Shown piece by piece: positions 38,733 to 49,323 of a DNA stretch of 64,000 bases; positions within the stretch are counted from its first letter, which is position 1, and the number at the start of each line of letters is the position of its first letter. The DNA is taken from positions 40,698,616 through 40,762,615 of the forward strand of contig CM054145.1 in NCBI GenBank assembly GCA_028751875.1, in the 5' to 3' direction. The stretch is from Rapana venosa (lineage: Eukaryota; Mollusca; Gastropoda; Neogastropoda; Muricidae). Position numbers and translations under genes: made by a program. The notes below the pieces were generated by a model. The model did no database searches. It was not told the origin of the DNA and was given only the letters and a program-made list of their open reading frames with translations.

Positions 38733-39065
38733 TGTCACTGTGTATGTAAGTTAGTTTCTAAGTTACTAAGTTAAACATTGTTTGTGTGTGTGAATATGAC
38801 AGGTATACGTCATCACGAGTGTGTCACTCGATTCATTATAGAATGCCCGGACTATGAGGGTGTTTTTTTCTTTGATTAGGCCGACTAGTCTATTGTGACA
38901 CTAGTCAAAACATCCATTTGACCAGGTGCCATGTGCGAAGCACTTGACAGCGGAAGAATTTGACAATCTTTGAAAAAGACTCACCGTTTCTGCACATGTG
39001 ACGGCCGCGATCCCTCCTCCAACAATCACATAATCTGCGCTATGCATAGTTTCAGTACCAGACAT
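24861..39065 (-). CDS. PYROXD1: PYROXD1, pyridine nucleotide-disulfide oxidoreductase domain protein 1, complete, 14 coding exons
   Basis: Fourteen exons with consistent GT/AG borders and phases sum to 1500 nt, i.e. 499 residues (human PYROXD1 is 500): 39065-38985, 37905-37825, 37153-37034, 35869-35798, 34505-34449, 33534-33461, 32433-32267, 31169-31066, 29952-29829, 28801-28692, 27787-27665, 26691-26554, 26026-25954, 25036-24861. The N-terminal FAD-binding motif is V13-I-V-G-G-G-I-A-A. The NAD(P)H-binding motif is V152-G-N-G-G-I-A158, the SATG motif is S314-A-T-G317, and the second FAD contact is Y353-A-A-G-D357. The C-terminus has the family signature GAVLIGETD...EETFENL and ends DIDDFFD. 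No paired redox cysteines are seen, as expected for this class. PYROXD1 is a nuclear/cytoplasmic flavoprotein; in vertebrates it is linked to muscle integrity and to protection of the tRNA-ligase complex from oxidation. The start is supported by an in-frame TGA 24 nt upstream. Confidence 0.94.
25954..26026 (-). CDS. PYROXD1: PYROXD1 exon 13
   Basis: Residues 418-441 plus one base, with [19 protein letters not shown]. Acceptor gatttcag, donor AAAG|gtaatt. Confidence 0.92.
26554..26691 (-). CDS. PYROXD1: PYROXD1 exon 12
   Basis: Residues 372-417 with [16 protein letters not shown] and [15 protein letters not shown], both strongly conserved in the family. Confidence 0.94.
27255..27532 (-). mobile_element. 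tRNA-derived SINE, family B
   Basis: Reverse orientation, ending in a tRNA-like head complement (CTGACCACTGAGCTATCCC). Body blocks: GAGGGCAGGTACCCATTTAC, GCCAAGGCGCGCAAACGGTC, AGCATATTGAGGGTGGCGCC. Other copies: 28912-29170, 44014-44312, 49324-49520. Confidence 0.88.
27665..27787 (-). CDS. PYROXD1: PYROXD1 exon 11
   Basis: Residues 331-371: EDGGLKVDD, then [10 protein letters not shown], whose Asp binds the FAD ribityl chain. Donor CAG|gtgagt. Confidence 0.94.
27871..27921. repeat. (AT)n microsatellite
   Basis: Pure TA repeat in PYROXD1 intron 10. Confidence 0.96.
28170..28512 (+). repeat. Dispersed repeat family C, long copy
   Basis: About 340 bp shared with 40152-40498: GGGGCCTGTC, AAATAGCATCCC, CACCTTCT.GAAATTCT, a TTCCTTTTC-type middle, CTTGGTCCATTCTC, AGAAAGACTTGAAA, CGCTGGGCC..ACTTGTCAG and TTAACGGCAGC. 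No tRNA head recognised. Confidence 0.82.
28692..28801 (-). CDS. PYROXD1: PYROXD1 exon 10
   Basis: Residues 294-330, with [20 protein letters not shown], the linker strand and ATG motif typical of FAD/NAD reductases. Confidence 0.92.
28912..29170 (+). mobile_element. SINE family B
   Basis: Plus-oriented copy: GCTTAGTGGTCGAAGTAATC head, GGTTAAGCAGCATTGAGTG, GGATGGGTGACCGTTTG, GGGTACCTGCCCTCTTTAGG. Lies in PYROXD1 intron 9. Confidence 0.86.
29766..29787. repeat. Poly(C) run in PYROXD1 intron 9
   Basis: About 22 C; poly(G) on the transcript strand, roughly 40 nt after the exon 9 donor. Confidence 0.96.
29829..29952 (-). CDS. PYROXD1: PYROXD1 exon 9
   Basis: Residues 253-293, a weakly conserved segment. 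Placed by acceptor tttgctgcag, phase agreement on both sides and position in order. The least certain exon by sequence similarity. Confidence 0.75.
31066..31169 (-). CDS. PYROXD1: PYROXD1 exon 8
   Basis: Residues 218-252, containing the family signature LGSALGPDW. Donor GAT|gtgagt. Confidence 0.9.
31556..31800 (-). mobile_element. SINE family A tail, chimeric
   Basis: ATTCTTTTATATCGAGAATA to TATAGTCTCATCTCAGTC, then TATGACATTCAG as in the 7577 copy. In PYROXD1 intron 7. Confidence 0.82.
32040..32150 (-). repeat. Dispersed repeat family C, partial
   Basis: CTGCGCTGCCGTTAAGCACC and TGACAAGCCAGGCCCAGCAC, the reverse complement of the 3' part of the long copies. Beside exon 7. Confidence 0.75.
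32267..32433 (-). CDS. PYROXD1: PYROXD1 exon 7
   Basis: Residues 162-217, starting [17 protein letters not shown]. The acceptor is ttggctag, with a very long CT tract just upstream. Confidence 0.93.
32465..32850. repeat. (GA)n / GGGA / GACA tract in PYROXD1 intron 6
   Basis: About 385 bp purine-only or nearly so; a continuous pyrimidine tract on the transcript strand, ending about 30 nt before the exon 7 acceptor. Confidence 0.96.
33082..33252 (+). repeat. Poly(T)/poly(G) junction with family D repeat
   Basis: T10 then about 23 G, then at 33152 a family-D block (CACCAATGGTGAGATTTTCT, GTATGTGACC, CCATTTAGGTAACCACATTC). Same order as at 4909-5178. Confidence 0.78.
33461..33534 (-). CDS. PYROXD1: PYROXD1 exon 6
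   Basis: Residues 138-161 plus two bases: the NAD(P)H-binding loop [10 protein letters not shown]. Leaves phase 2 and is completed by one base of the next exon. Confidence 0.93.
34196..34259. repeat. (ATT)n microsatellite
   Basis: Trinucleotide tract in PYROXD1 intron 5. Confidence 0.95.
34449..34505 (-). CDS. PYROXD1: PYROXD1 exon 5
   Basis: Nineteen codons, residues 119-137, with [12 protein letters not shown]. Too short to stand out as an ORF; identified by the splice sites and the conserved GIRDT. Confidence 0.9.
35157..35223 (+). mobile_element. SINE family A, tail only
   Basis: GGGGACTGGATGTAAAAAAG, TGGGTGCTTATTCATTATCC, AAATAAAAGA, followed by (TTGTCA)n. Confidence 0.8.
35458..35605 (+). 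repeat. (AAT)n and family F copy
   Basis: (AAT/ACT)n then ATGGAATTTATATAATGCTG and AAATCGAAGCGCTTGCACTC. In PYROXD1 intron 4. Confidence 0.82.
35798..35869 (-). CDS. PYROXD1: PYROXD1 exon 4
   Basis: Residues 95-118 with [13 protein letters not shown], matching the conserved KLCLC-GAKPK block. Donor AAA|gtaagt. Confidence 0.93.
36470..36838. repeat. (GAT)n then (GT)n compound microsatellite
   Basis: (GAT)n at 36475-36560, then about 270 bp of GT with TCAC and TACT interruptions. In PYROXD1 intron 3. Confidence 0.96.
37034..37153 (-). CDS. PYROXD1: PYROXD1 exon 3
   Basis: Residues 55-94 with the family segment FDVEE. Acceptor gtgttcag, donor AAG|gtgatc. Confidence 0.9.
37825..37905 (-). CDS. 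PYROXD1: PYROXD1 exon 2
   Basis: Residues 28-54, including [15 protein letters not shown], the second beta strand of the FAD fold. Phase 0 on both sides. Confidence 0.92.
38424..38748. repeat. (GT)n tracts around a family F copy
   Basis: GT repeats at 38424-38530 and 38628-38748, with the reverse family F core (CAGCGCTATATAAATTCCAT, then (ATT)n) between them at 38543-38632. Confidence 0.93.
38985..39065 (-). CDS. PYROXD1: PYROXD1 exon 1
   Basis: Residues 1-27, carrying the FAD dinucleotide-binding loop and the following VTCAE. Donor ACG|gtgagt. Confidence 0.9.
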
Positions 39066-39120
39066 CGTGAATCTTATGTCAGATCAAAAACAAGTGAAGC
39101 AGTTCAATGCATCCCAGTGT

Positions 39121-39132
39121 TCAACTCGCCAT
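39121..39132 (-). promoter_or_regulatory. Possible three-codon upstream ORF before PYROXD1
   Basis: ATGGCGAGTTGA (Met-Ala-Ser-stop), 55 nt upstream of the PYROXD1 start. Its AACATGGCG core also resembles a YY1-type promoter/initiator element. Whether it is transcribed is unknown. Confidence 0.3.
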
Positions 39133-39411
39133 GTTGTGGTGTAAAAGTGGGTTACTCCCCTTGGTTAGAGTTTTGTTAGGCCACACTCCAGCGTTAAATT
39201 TTTTTCCCCTCATTAAAATGTTCCTTTTCACGGGGGGGGGGGGGGGTAGGTTTTGTTTTCTTTAGTTGGTGGGGGTTTTTTGTGCGTTTCTTTTTAATAT
39301 AACACACATTCATATACCATACAATCATCCAAGACTAAACACCTTTTTATGAGAAAGACAGGTTCCTACTCACAATTCATGTAACTTTGCACAAAGTTGG
39401 TTGTTTGATTT

Positions 39412-39415
<4 letters not shown>

Positions 39416-39491
<76 letters not shown>
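39416..39491. repeat. (AT)n microsatellite with central TATTATA interruption
   Basis: About 75 bp TA repeat broken once, just upstream of the PYROXD1 start region. Confidence 0.96.
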
Positions 39492-39494
<3 letters not shown>

Positions 39495-39499
39495 CAAAC

Positions 39500-40150
39500 A
39501 CTGCTAGCCTCCCACGCACATTATAGGCCTACGTGTGCGGGGCAATCGGAGTAGAAACACAAGCAATCCTCAGACGATGATTCCCTCCAGCTATCCAATG
39601 GCTGCCTAGCTTCAGTCTTTTTCCATAACCCTGCAAACAAACTCACATTTCATCCCCCACCCCCACCCCTAAGAACTTACAAATTAGGGGGAAAGAACAG
39701 CTATGGGGTGGGAGGATGAGGACAAGGAAAGGGAGAACATGTTATGGGGTGGGAGAAGGTGAAATAGGTTAGGTAGGAAGAAAGGGAAAGTTTGTTGTTG
39801 TTTTTTAAAGAAGAAGGAAAAAATGGTGGTGATCAAGACTTAAAAGTAAAAACGATGTACCGTTTTTTTTTGTGACTGTGGTTTTAAAAAAATAGAGAAA
39901 ATGACAAAAAAGGCTGCAGGGGACTGGAGCAGGAGGAGGAGGAAGGGGGTGGAGGGAACAGTTTTTGAAAAGAAATATCGTCATTTTTGGTTGTTTCTTT
40001 TCTTTCGTTCGTTTTTATAAAGAAAAAGGTGTCACTGCGTTTTTAGAGAGAGGTGTCACTGCAGTGTTGTTGTTGTTTTTTAAGCTACTACAGTTCTTAA
40101 TTGGTAGTATGACCGCAGCTGCTTTCTTTAAGAGTCGGTGCAGTTTATAT
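39500..40150. other. Intergenic stretch upstream of PYROXD1
   Basis: Purine-rich low complexity and T runs; no exon recognised. A poly(G) run lies at 39233-39247, between this stretch and PYROXD1. Confidence 0.5.
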
Positions 40151-40151
40151 A

Positions 40152-40498
40152 GAAAGAGATATTCCCCTGTAGGGGTACCAGGGGCCTGTCTGTGGAAATA
40201 GCATCCCACCTTCTGGAAATTCTATGCTAAGAATTTCCTCTTTTCTATCCATCACTTTGTTTCTGCCTTTTTCCTTTTCCTTCCTGCCACCTTCTCCTTG
40301 TCTATTTTCTGCTTTCTTGGTCCATTCTCCTGTCTTTTTTTCCCCAGAAAGACTTGAAACATGACAATTCTCTCTTTTGCTGATGTCGGATGCACTGGGC
40401 CAGTCTTGTCAGACGCTTAACGGCAGCACAACACGTTAATTTTCGCGCATATGACATACAACAATTGTTGCTGCTGTCTGAGCCTGGAAGGAGAAGAA
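40152..40498 (+). repeat. Dispersed repeat family C, second long copy
   Basis: Same order of blocks as 28170-28512. The two copies fix the family length at about 340 bp. Confidence 0.82.
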
Positions 40499-40742
40499 AA
40501 ATGAAGAAAGAGATGTCACTACAATTTTTTTAGTAGGCGTCATTCCGGTTTTTAACAAATTGATGTCTCCACAAGCGGAATGTTCCACCTATGTAAAGAA
40601 ATCGATGTATATGGTACCTATTTACATTTAGAAGCTATCATCGTCATCATCATTATCGTCGTCGTCGTCATCATCATCATCATCATCATCACCTGACTTA
40701 ATATGCACTTGAACAACTGCAGTATCCTCTGTGCTTGTCTAA

Positions 40743-40845
40743 TGGTATGGTATGGGATAGGATGGGATGATTTAATAAATACATTATCAATAAATTAAAA
40801 AAATAAATACAATATATGGTATGGTATGGTATGGTATGGTTATGG
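40743..40845. repeat. (ATGGT)n pentanucleotide tracts
   Basis: Two short blocks of ATGGT/GGGAT units separated by AAAT-rich sequence. Confidence 0.85.
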
Positions 40846-41111
40846 TGTGACTAATTTATCTGCATGTATTTCGAACTGTTCTCCTTAGAAATAGTGCAGC
40901 GCCATCAAATTACGGCGCCACTTTAAAAGAAATAATAATACAGCATGTTAGGAATTGTTTGTCTATCGGGGTTGTGCCCCACTCACCCATAGCGGAGTTT
41001 TAGGAGGGTAAATCATACAACCATAATTATATTCTTTCATGTCCATTACCGTTTTATTTGAAAGACTAGAATCTAGTCCAGGGCTATTCACCGTCTGGTG
41101 GATGGGTCACA

Positions 41112-41455
41112 TCTTTGGGCCAACCGCTATGGTGCAGTGGTTAACGCTTTGGGTTATGGGCTGGAAGGTCGCGGATTCCAACCCCATCAGAGTCAACGGG
41201 ATTTTATTTTGGACTTCGATCGACTATACCCAGAATGAGTTTGCTATGGGCTCATTGGGAAGACTGGGACCACACAGTCGAGCTTCATTCACTTTACGGA
41301 TGCAATTTTGGAGAGTATTGCTCATAATTTATTACCTGACCAACACTGCAGGTGTCTGCATCTCTCGAGCCCGGTTGGCGCCGGAATATAATCATTATGG
41401 CAGGAAGCGTAGAGTACAGCCCTGTCAAATAGTCTCAAAGCAGGAGCACCTTCAT
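41112..41455 (+). mobile_element. tRNA-derived SINE, distinct family
   Basis: tRNA-like head with box A TGGTGCAGTGGTTAACGC and box B GGTCGCGGATTCCAACCCC. The body does not match families A or B. Confidence 0.6.
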
Positions 41456-41501
41456 AGCAGCAGCATTACAACCCCTTCGTCATCATTGATAATCCTACTA
41501 T

Positions 41502-41800
41502 CTATCTATCTATCTGTTCCGTAGTCTGACGACCGTGGAGGCACCCTCAAAGACTCAACAACCAGTTCCCTCCATTCCTCTCTTTGTTCTGCCTTTCTCA
41601 GGGTTTTGTTGAGTTCTAGGCCTGTCCATTCGCTGATGTTATCCTCCCAGCTCTTCCTTGGTCTGCCTCTTCTTCTTCCTCCTTGGACAGTGCCTTGTAA
41701 AATTGTCTTTGCAAGTCCTTTGGACAACAATCCTACAATAACAGAAAATTCCCTTCGATTAGGTGGCTCCAGTTTCTCTAGTCTCATGGTGATCCCAGTT
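41502..41800 (-). mobile_element. Non-LTR retrotransposon 3' remnant (end of reverse-transcriptase ORF)
   Basis: The reading frame 41787-41506 contains GLAKTILQGTVQGGRRRGRP and SWEDNISEWTGL, the well-known C-terminal end of invertebrate endonuclease/reverse-transcriptase polyproteins. It ends at a short tetranucleotide tract (GATA on this strand, 41502-41517), as expected for a LINE tail. The catalytic RT part is absent; no gene function. Confidence 0.78.
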
Positions 41801-42553
41801 TCGGTTTTCCCATACTCTTCTGTACTGTACCTGATGTGAGTTTATGTCAAAGCCATTGAGGTTGGAGGTTCACGTAGGAAAGTCATTGGAAGGACGTTAT
41901 GATGGTCACTACCACAGATTGGTGTCTCACTCAGTCTGGTTCCGCGACCTATTGTTGTCGGTACGGGGCTTAGTAGGTGGTGTCCCGCGTAAGTTAGCTC
42001 AAAACAGGCACCATTGAACACAATCAAAGTGACCCATCAGCATTGCAGGGCCCCTCTGGCTGGTGGCCCCACGGCGACCTGGCATTGAAGGGCTCCCTGT
42101 GGCCTTCTTGACCCTGAGGATGCGGCCATGTGAGCTTGAGTGTGGCTGGGCTTGCGAGAGATCGAGGTAAGCGATGTGAAAACAGCAGGACAGGAACGCC
42201 TCAGAAAATGAAGCAGCAAACAAAACAAAACAAGAAGAAGAAGAAGAAGAAGAAGAAGAATTCCTGCAGTGGGTGGCATTTGGATTGCATTATCTCTCTA
42301 ATCATATACTCGCCTGTTTCTCACCTTTCATCACCGAGTTCGGGGTTAGCCGCTGCGCCCAATGATAGCGACATTGACCCTCCTTCTCCCTTTGCTCCAT
42401 CTTCGTTGAACCTGCTGACTTCATGGATTTTCATACCACATGATTCGGTGATGTTGCCCATGTGTGCGTGATTGCGTACGTGCGTGCGGAAATAATAAGT
42501 GTATAATATGTCTTTTCTAGTCAATGGTTCTTATAACATTGTATTCCTACGTT

Positions 42554-42556
<3 letters not shown>

Positions 42557-42599
<43 letters not shown>

Positions 42600-42608
42600 T
42601 GTGTGTTT
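42557..42608. repeat. (GT)n microsatellite
   Basis: Followed at 42610-42760 by a segment ending AAAGTGTTTTTGACTTGACT, whose end also occurs at 24190, so probably a repeat tail. Confidence 0.93.
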
Positions 42609-43029
42609 GACATTTTTATTTGGAAGTTATCTTAGAATGTTTTAACCACTATAAAATGTAGCTTTCTTGAGTCTTTCGAGATTATGACAGGTATCAATGT
42701 GCCTGCCATTATTGTAATTGCGCTTCATGGGATCATTAAAGTGTTTTTGACTTGACTTGAAACTGAGGGGTGTGAAATCACTTAGATCACCAAAATCGGC
42801 CGACAAGTTTGACAGAGAAGTTGACTATTCAATAGAATCGGCAATATTTTTTAGTTACTGCATTCAGTTGTAAAGGCCGTGTTGAGGTCAGTGTCGTCCA
42901 CTAAATAACACATGAATTATTCCTTATGTTTTACCAGGCCTGAACAATTGTTTAAAAAAAGTTAGTTTGAATCTCGAGGATGGTATCATATCAAGACCTC
43001 TGCAACATAATGCTGATATGTCCATTATG

Positions 43030-43080
<51 letters not shown>

Positions 43081-43101
43081 TATATATATATATATTATAT
43101 A

Positions 43102-43132
<31 letters not shown>

Positions 43133-43181
43133 GAGACAAAGAGACAGAGAGACAGACAGAGAGAGAGAGACAGAGAGAGAC

Positions 43182-43215
<34 letters not shown>

Positions 43216-43220
43216 TGTGT

Positions 43221-43263
<43 letters not shown>

Positions 43264-43606
43264 CGTGTGCGTGTGTGTGTGCGCGCGCGCGCGAGTATAT
43301 ATTCACCTTACTGTGGAGGCGAGTGTGCGGGTGTTTATGTTTGTTTATTTCTATCTCCGCGCGCGCGCGTGCGCGCGCGCGCACACACACACACACACGT
43401 ACACACACACGCGCGCGCGCGTACACACACACACACACACACACGTACCTACGCACGCAAACATGCACACTCACTCACTCACACACACACACACCACACA
43501 CACACCACCACCACCCCCCACACCACACACACACACACACACATCACACACACACACCACACACACACACACACACACATCACACACACACACACACACT
43601 ACACCC

Positions 43607-43637
<31 letters not shown>

Positions 43638-43640
43638 AGA
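43030..43640. repeat. Large compound microsatellite (AT)n-(GA)n-(GT)n-(CG)n-(CA)n-C run
   Basis: Six simple-repeat blocks in a row over about 600 bp. Long false reading frames on both strands come from it. Confidence 0.96.
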
Positions 43641-44013
43641 TAACTGTTTTTTTTCTTGCGGTGAATGCACACGCCTTTATTGAAAGGACCAGCCTATCCT
43701 CTCTCCACCTAGCCAGACCATAATCGTTGTTTGGAGAGCAAACAGATGATATGCTAGACAGAAAACCAAAACCAAAACCCCGCAAAACAAATCAAAACTC
43801 AACACATTAATTTTTGTTGTTGTAAAGCATCACAATAATTATGGCCTGCGTTATATTTCAAGTTAGTACTCTGAGGAGGATCGTTTGATTTTTTTTTTAA
43901 TTAATGAACGTATACTGAAAGAAAATGATCTGATTTCCAGTGCCCTTGTTCTAGTTAAGTTGGATATCTACTGTGGCTTAAGTCTGGAATAACAGTTTTG
44001 TTGTTTTTTTTAA

Positions 44014-44312
44014 AAGGTAAAGGTGTCCTATAACCTATGTAGTAGTAGGGGAGCGAGGCATCACAGACCTCAGCTTCTCCAGAGACCAGCATATTGAGGG
44101 CGGCGCCCATCTCCAATCCCTCGCTGTTTTGCCTTCCCTAACCCTAAAGAGGGCAGGTACCCATTTACAGCTAAGTGAACTAGGGAACTGTACTTGAAGC
44201 CAAGGCGCACAAACGGTCAGCCATCCAATTGGTAACCACGCTCGATGCTGCTTAACATGGGCTGGGGGAAAATTCGAAAGCGAGTGTTCTGACCACTGAC
44301 CTATCTCGTCAG
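44014..44312 (-). mobile_element. SINE family B
   Basis: AGGTAAAGGTGTCCTATAAC, GGCAGGTACCCATTTACAGC, AGCCAAGGCGCACAAACGGT, and the tRNA-like head complement CTGACCACTGACCTATCTCG. Confidence 0.87.
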
Positions 44313-44698
44313 AAATACACGAAACAAAAGGTAGAGCATTCACGGTCAAAAAACAAACATAAAAAAGGAATCTCAATATTTGTTTTAAGACAAATTATCT
44401 CTAGTTTTTTTCTTCTTCTTTCTTTTCTTAGTTTTTTTTTTTAAAGAATAGAATTACCAGAGGTAAATGTCAAGGTTTGCGTCTACTGAAAATAATACAC
44501 CTCCTAAAAATAACAAACAAGTAAAACCCGGAAGACAAAAAGTTTGATACTAACACAAAAATGTTTTTTAAACTCCAGCTCACTCGAAGTCCGCACGCAA
44601 ATGGATCATCAAAATGCTCAGTTATAGAAAATGGCTTTATGATCATTTTGTGCTGACGCTGAATCCTGAATTAGGTACCTTTTACCAAAGACGAGACA

Positions 44699-44824
<126 letters not shown>

Positions 44825-46502
44825 TTCTCTTTTATCAACTTCACTGGCAATGTCAGTGTGTCTTTAACATTTGGAACTGAAAGAGGAGCCATAGCCGCAG
44901 AAACATTTATAGAAGCTGATAAAAGTTAGAAGTTTAAAAAAAAAAAAGATATCACCCCCCTGAAAGTGTTATTAACAATTGCTACCCTGTCGCCAGCCAA
45001 GTTGTCTGAACTAGCGGAGGTTAGAAAAGATGTACAAAATTATGGAGGGGGGGCTGTTACCTTTGCGGGTTTTCTCTCTACTATATCATTTTTGCAGAGT
45101 AAAAATGTTAAGCATTATAAAGGCAAAATCTGGCAATAAAGGCACGCAAGACGGCATGGGAAAGATCAGACAGAAAGAAAGAAAGAAAAACAGAAAGAGG
45201 GGGAAATAGAACTTACTAAGTAAGCCTGTGTTGTACTGATAATAATCCAAAACGAACACAGTCAATTTTCTCTGACCAACGCCCGCAACTATATAGATCA
45301 GCAAAGAACGAGAGGCCTGACACTTTCTCTATGCACAGCTCAAGCCTTTTTCCATAGCGGGATACGCTCTCCATTCCCTTTTAGCCGGGTTTGTATCTTT
45401 ATCTACACAATATCCTTTCTTTCCTGTATGATTTAGCAGACATTCTTTTGGCCTCAGCAGCACGAAGCAAAGAGAAGGAGAAGAAAGACTGCAGACCAGG
45501 CAGGCAGACAAGCGTCAGACTTCATCTGCGCCCTCTGCCATAGGGACTGACTGTCATTCCCGTGTCGGACTGGCCAGCCACACCCGACGCTGTACTAGAG
45601 TTAACACATAGAGTGCAACTCCATAGTCTTATGACACTGACGGATGCCTACTTATGATTTAGCAGACATAGTGAAGCAGTTACAGAATACCGCACGATTA
45701 AGGGCTATTCCTGAAACAGAAAAATTAAAACAAAACAAAAAAGCAAACCACACCGGGGCAAAATAATTACAACAGTACAAGTTACAACCGTTAAACTATC
45801 ACAGGTATATTCAACATTTTTCTGCAAAATATATATGCAAAAACAAAAAGAGAGCAAAACTCTTATCAGCAAGAAATAACTGTGGGGAAAACTGAAAGTG
45901 ATAGAAAAGGAGAAAAACAGCATAGAACTTACCAACAAGCTATTCTGCAAACGGAAAAAAAAATGGGGAAGGACAGAATTTTTTTTGATGACTGGTACGT
46001 TACGCAAACAAAGCTGTCTTTGAAATATGCAAAAATAGGACGGTAACTTGAAAAATAATCATAGACACAAGATGCAAACCTGTTCAGATAAATGCAGAAT
46101 AATTATGTCACCGGTTGAGATGTGAGATACTCAGAGCATGGACTGTAAAGACGTAACACAACTCATACAAAATGAAATTTAAACAAAAATTATATAAGTA
46201 CATTCATAGACAAAGAAAATGTGACAATGGGATTACAAAGCCAGGAAATTTATAGATTGTCCCTAGACAAATAACTCAGATAGTATAGTGGAGACAAACA
46301 ACGATCAGGCAGTAGTAACGCTGGGTGAGATCAAATAATTATTTCAAGAACTTGATAAAGTTCCACGAAGGAAATGCAATGTGTGATATCTGAAAAATGG
46401 CAAAACAGGTAAGACAAAATAAGACAGGATGATTAACTAGTGCAAAAAGCTTGGGTATTGTGCTGTCGAAAGAATGTAAAAATAAACATCTAGAACACGG
46501 CG

Positions 46503-46505
<3 letters not shown>

Positions 46506-46591
<86 letters not shown>

Positions 46592-46640
46592 CTGTGTGTG
46601 TGTGCGCGCGTGCACGCGCGTGTGTGTGAGTGTGACAGGA
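46506..46640. repeat. (GA)n-(GT)n compound microsatellite
   Basis: About 27 GA units followed by GT/GC units. Confidence 0.96.
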
Positions 46641-49323
46641 TACAAATATTGGAAATAATACCAGCATGGCAAATATAACTTAATAAAATAAAGAAACACT
46701 GTCATTAATTTCTCTATAAGAGAAAAGAAGTTTTTAAGCTGTAAAGGATTAAAACACACACATACTAAAATCATAATAAGTCTAAAACATCCCGAAATCA
46801 TGAAAGATCTAAATCATAATCAATCACATATACAGGCTTACAATCGAAGTAAAAAGTGGGTCAATAACAAAAACTCATTATAAAAAGGACAGTGAAAATG
46901 CTGAATAGAAATAATGGACACAAACTATTGAACTGATTCATAGGCGGAAGAACTAAAAGGGAGATAACTACTTGTTTTACAAGAAATGAATTCCAACATT
47001 CATGATACAGAATAACCAAGGGAGTAATGTACAACCGACAGTCTCGATTGTTTTCAAGTGTAAAAGTGCACAACAAACCAAGTATCTAAAGAGTCAGGCA
47101 GGATAAGCAGGCACTGTCAGGGAGATTGCGGAATGTCTTCAGCGGTTCTTGTCATCAGAACTCATAATAAGAGGACAGACAACTTCTTCTACCGGGCATG
47201 GCTGGCTGTGGAATCCCTTGCAAAAACTATGGTGTATGCTTCGACTGAAAGCCCTCATGTTTAGCAGTATATAGTCCAGGGTAGTAGTGCTGGATCATTT
47301 TACAGTGATGGAATTTTATGACGCAGCATTAAGAGTAGGCCTGCTGAACATTTATGGATTCTGCGTCCATTGATACAGTAGAGTACCAACAAAGTTTTTG
47401 TTCATTTTTTGTTATTAGGATCACTGTTTCGAAAGAAGCGGTCTGTTCATTAGTTTGTCATGCTATAGGGTAATGCTGGTTTACATATACCTCTGTCAAC
47501 CATACACAGACTGCATTTTTTCCCAAATCTGTCAACAGCAATAAACATGAATTACCATTGAACTTGCTTTAAACATTTTAAATCTGTCTTGTTGGTAGTG
47601 AACCTACTACTCATGAATCAAGATAAATCTGATTCAATGCATGTTATGATTGAATTAATGTGCAGCAGGCTGCAAATTACAAAACGCTCCATAAATTCTA
47701 AGGTACTGAACTGACCACAGACTCCCGTGACTATCATTAATTTTATACACACCAATCAGTCAGTCAGTCAGCCAGTCAGCAGAATATCCACACGCAAACG
47801 ATTGGCACCAGAGTGCTATAGTATAGCCTACTACTCCGCAGTTCCCTATATAAAAAAAAGACGGATGAATTTCTGTCCTTCCACATATTTCAATTGTGTC
47901 CACATATTGAAGTCTTGAGTCTTGACTTGATTCTGCCTTAGCATTAACCTCTCCGTTCTATTATTGCATCGCATCGATGTCTACCACAAAAACCCCACCT
48001 CATCTTCATTTCCTGCAAAGGTTTTGCTGACCACTCACTACAGCTGTTTATTGATCCTTTCTGTTTTCTTTTCTTGGTGTTGCCATTCCATCAACACTTA
48101 CAAGGCAACTGACAGTGGTAAGACAAGCAGACATTAGACATTCTGGGAAGAAAGGCTTTAAAATCCACTGGTTCAACCTGAACTTGATTCTCTCGCTGTT
48201 ACCAACATTTCGTCCTATCGCAATTTAACCAAGAAAACCATATACTCAACACTGGTAAAGAGTTGGTTGGTTGTTTTTTTATAGATATGGTTAACATCAG
48301 CAAACCTACACAGAAGCAGACAAAGGCAGTAAACATATTCATACTAGGCAAACCAGAACAAATTTAGAACAGAGCAATGAAATATGTATAAATTATAGCA
48401 AAAAGGTCATGCAAATTATTACAAACTATTGATTTACCACTCGCAGTAAAAGGTTTTAATAACTGTATATATCCGTCTGCTCTTGGCATCGTTATTCATT
48501 TATTCTTTCATGTATCCTTTGATTTATTCATTTATTCATGTTCTACTTAATTCTTTACCACAATATCTACTTTTCTTCTCTATATTCTTTACTTCCCTTG
48601 ATGTATAAACAAAAGATAAGCTACAGTGCTTTTTGTAATGGGGTAGATTCGTGTTTAGCTCTACTTTTCTCTCAATCCACACAGTGGTATCAGTATGAGT
48701 GACAGTTATTACAAGGCTAGTTTGCAATACTTTATCAATACAATGTTGGCACATAAGAAATTTGATTCTTTACTTTACAGCTTCATTGCTTTGCCATCTG
48801 CGCTGGGAAGGAAAGAGATAGGAAGAAATCAGGTAGGAAGGGAGTATTTATAGCTATGAACTCTGATCATATAGAAAAGAGCACAGTGGTGGGCAGACAG
48901 CATCAGCAGTAGCAGCAACAACAGAGAAGGTAACTAAGGATAGTTTGCGAAGATAAGTCTAACTTAAAAAAAAATGCCAGCTAACACCGGAAGTCAGAAA
49001 TGAGCTCAAAGACAAAGTACCTGGATTTTTGTCAATTTGAAATTAGAAGTCAAAGGGAAAAGTCATCACTGGGCATAAGTAACAGGACACTCTTTTAAAC
49101 AAACAAATCTTTGATCTCGACTCAGTGTTAATCAAACCCATTAAAAATATTTTTTAATGAATATTAACACGAGAGCAACGAAAACAAGCAAACAAAAACT
49201 TCGGAAGAAATACACCTAAATGGTTAAAACAAACTCAAACTTATTTTGGAAATACTGCCCAAAGAATGGATGGTGCACGTTCGTTTCATTGAGCTCTGAA
49301 TTTCTAAAGCAAGAATCATATTC

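Noticed and set aside
43215..43723. 142-168-residue Cys/Val-Thr/His frames
   Set aside because: Direct translation of (GT)n and (CA)n microsatellites.
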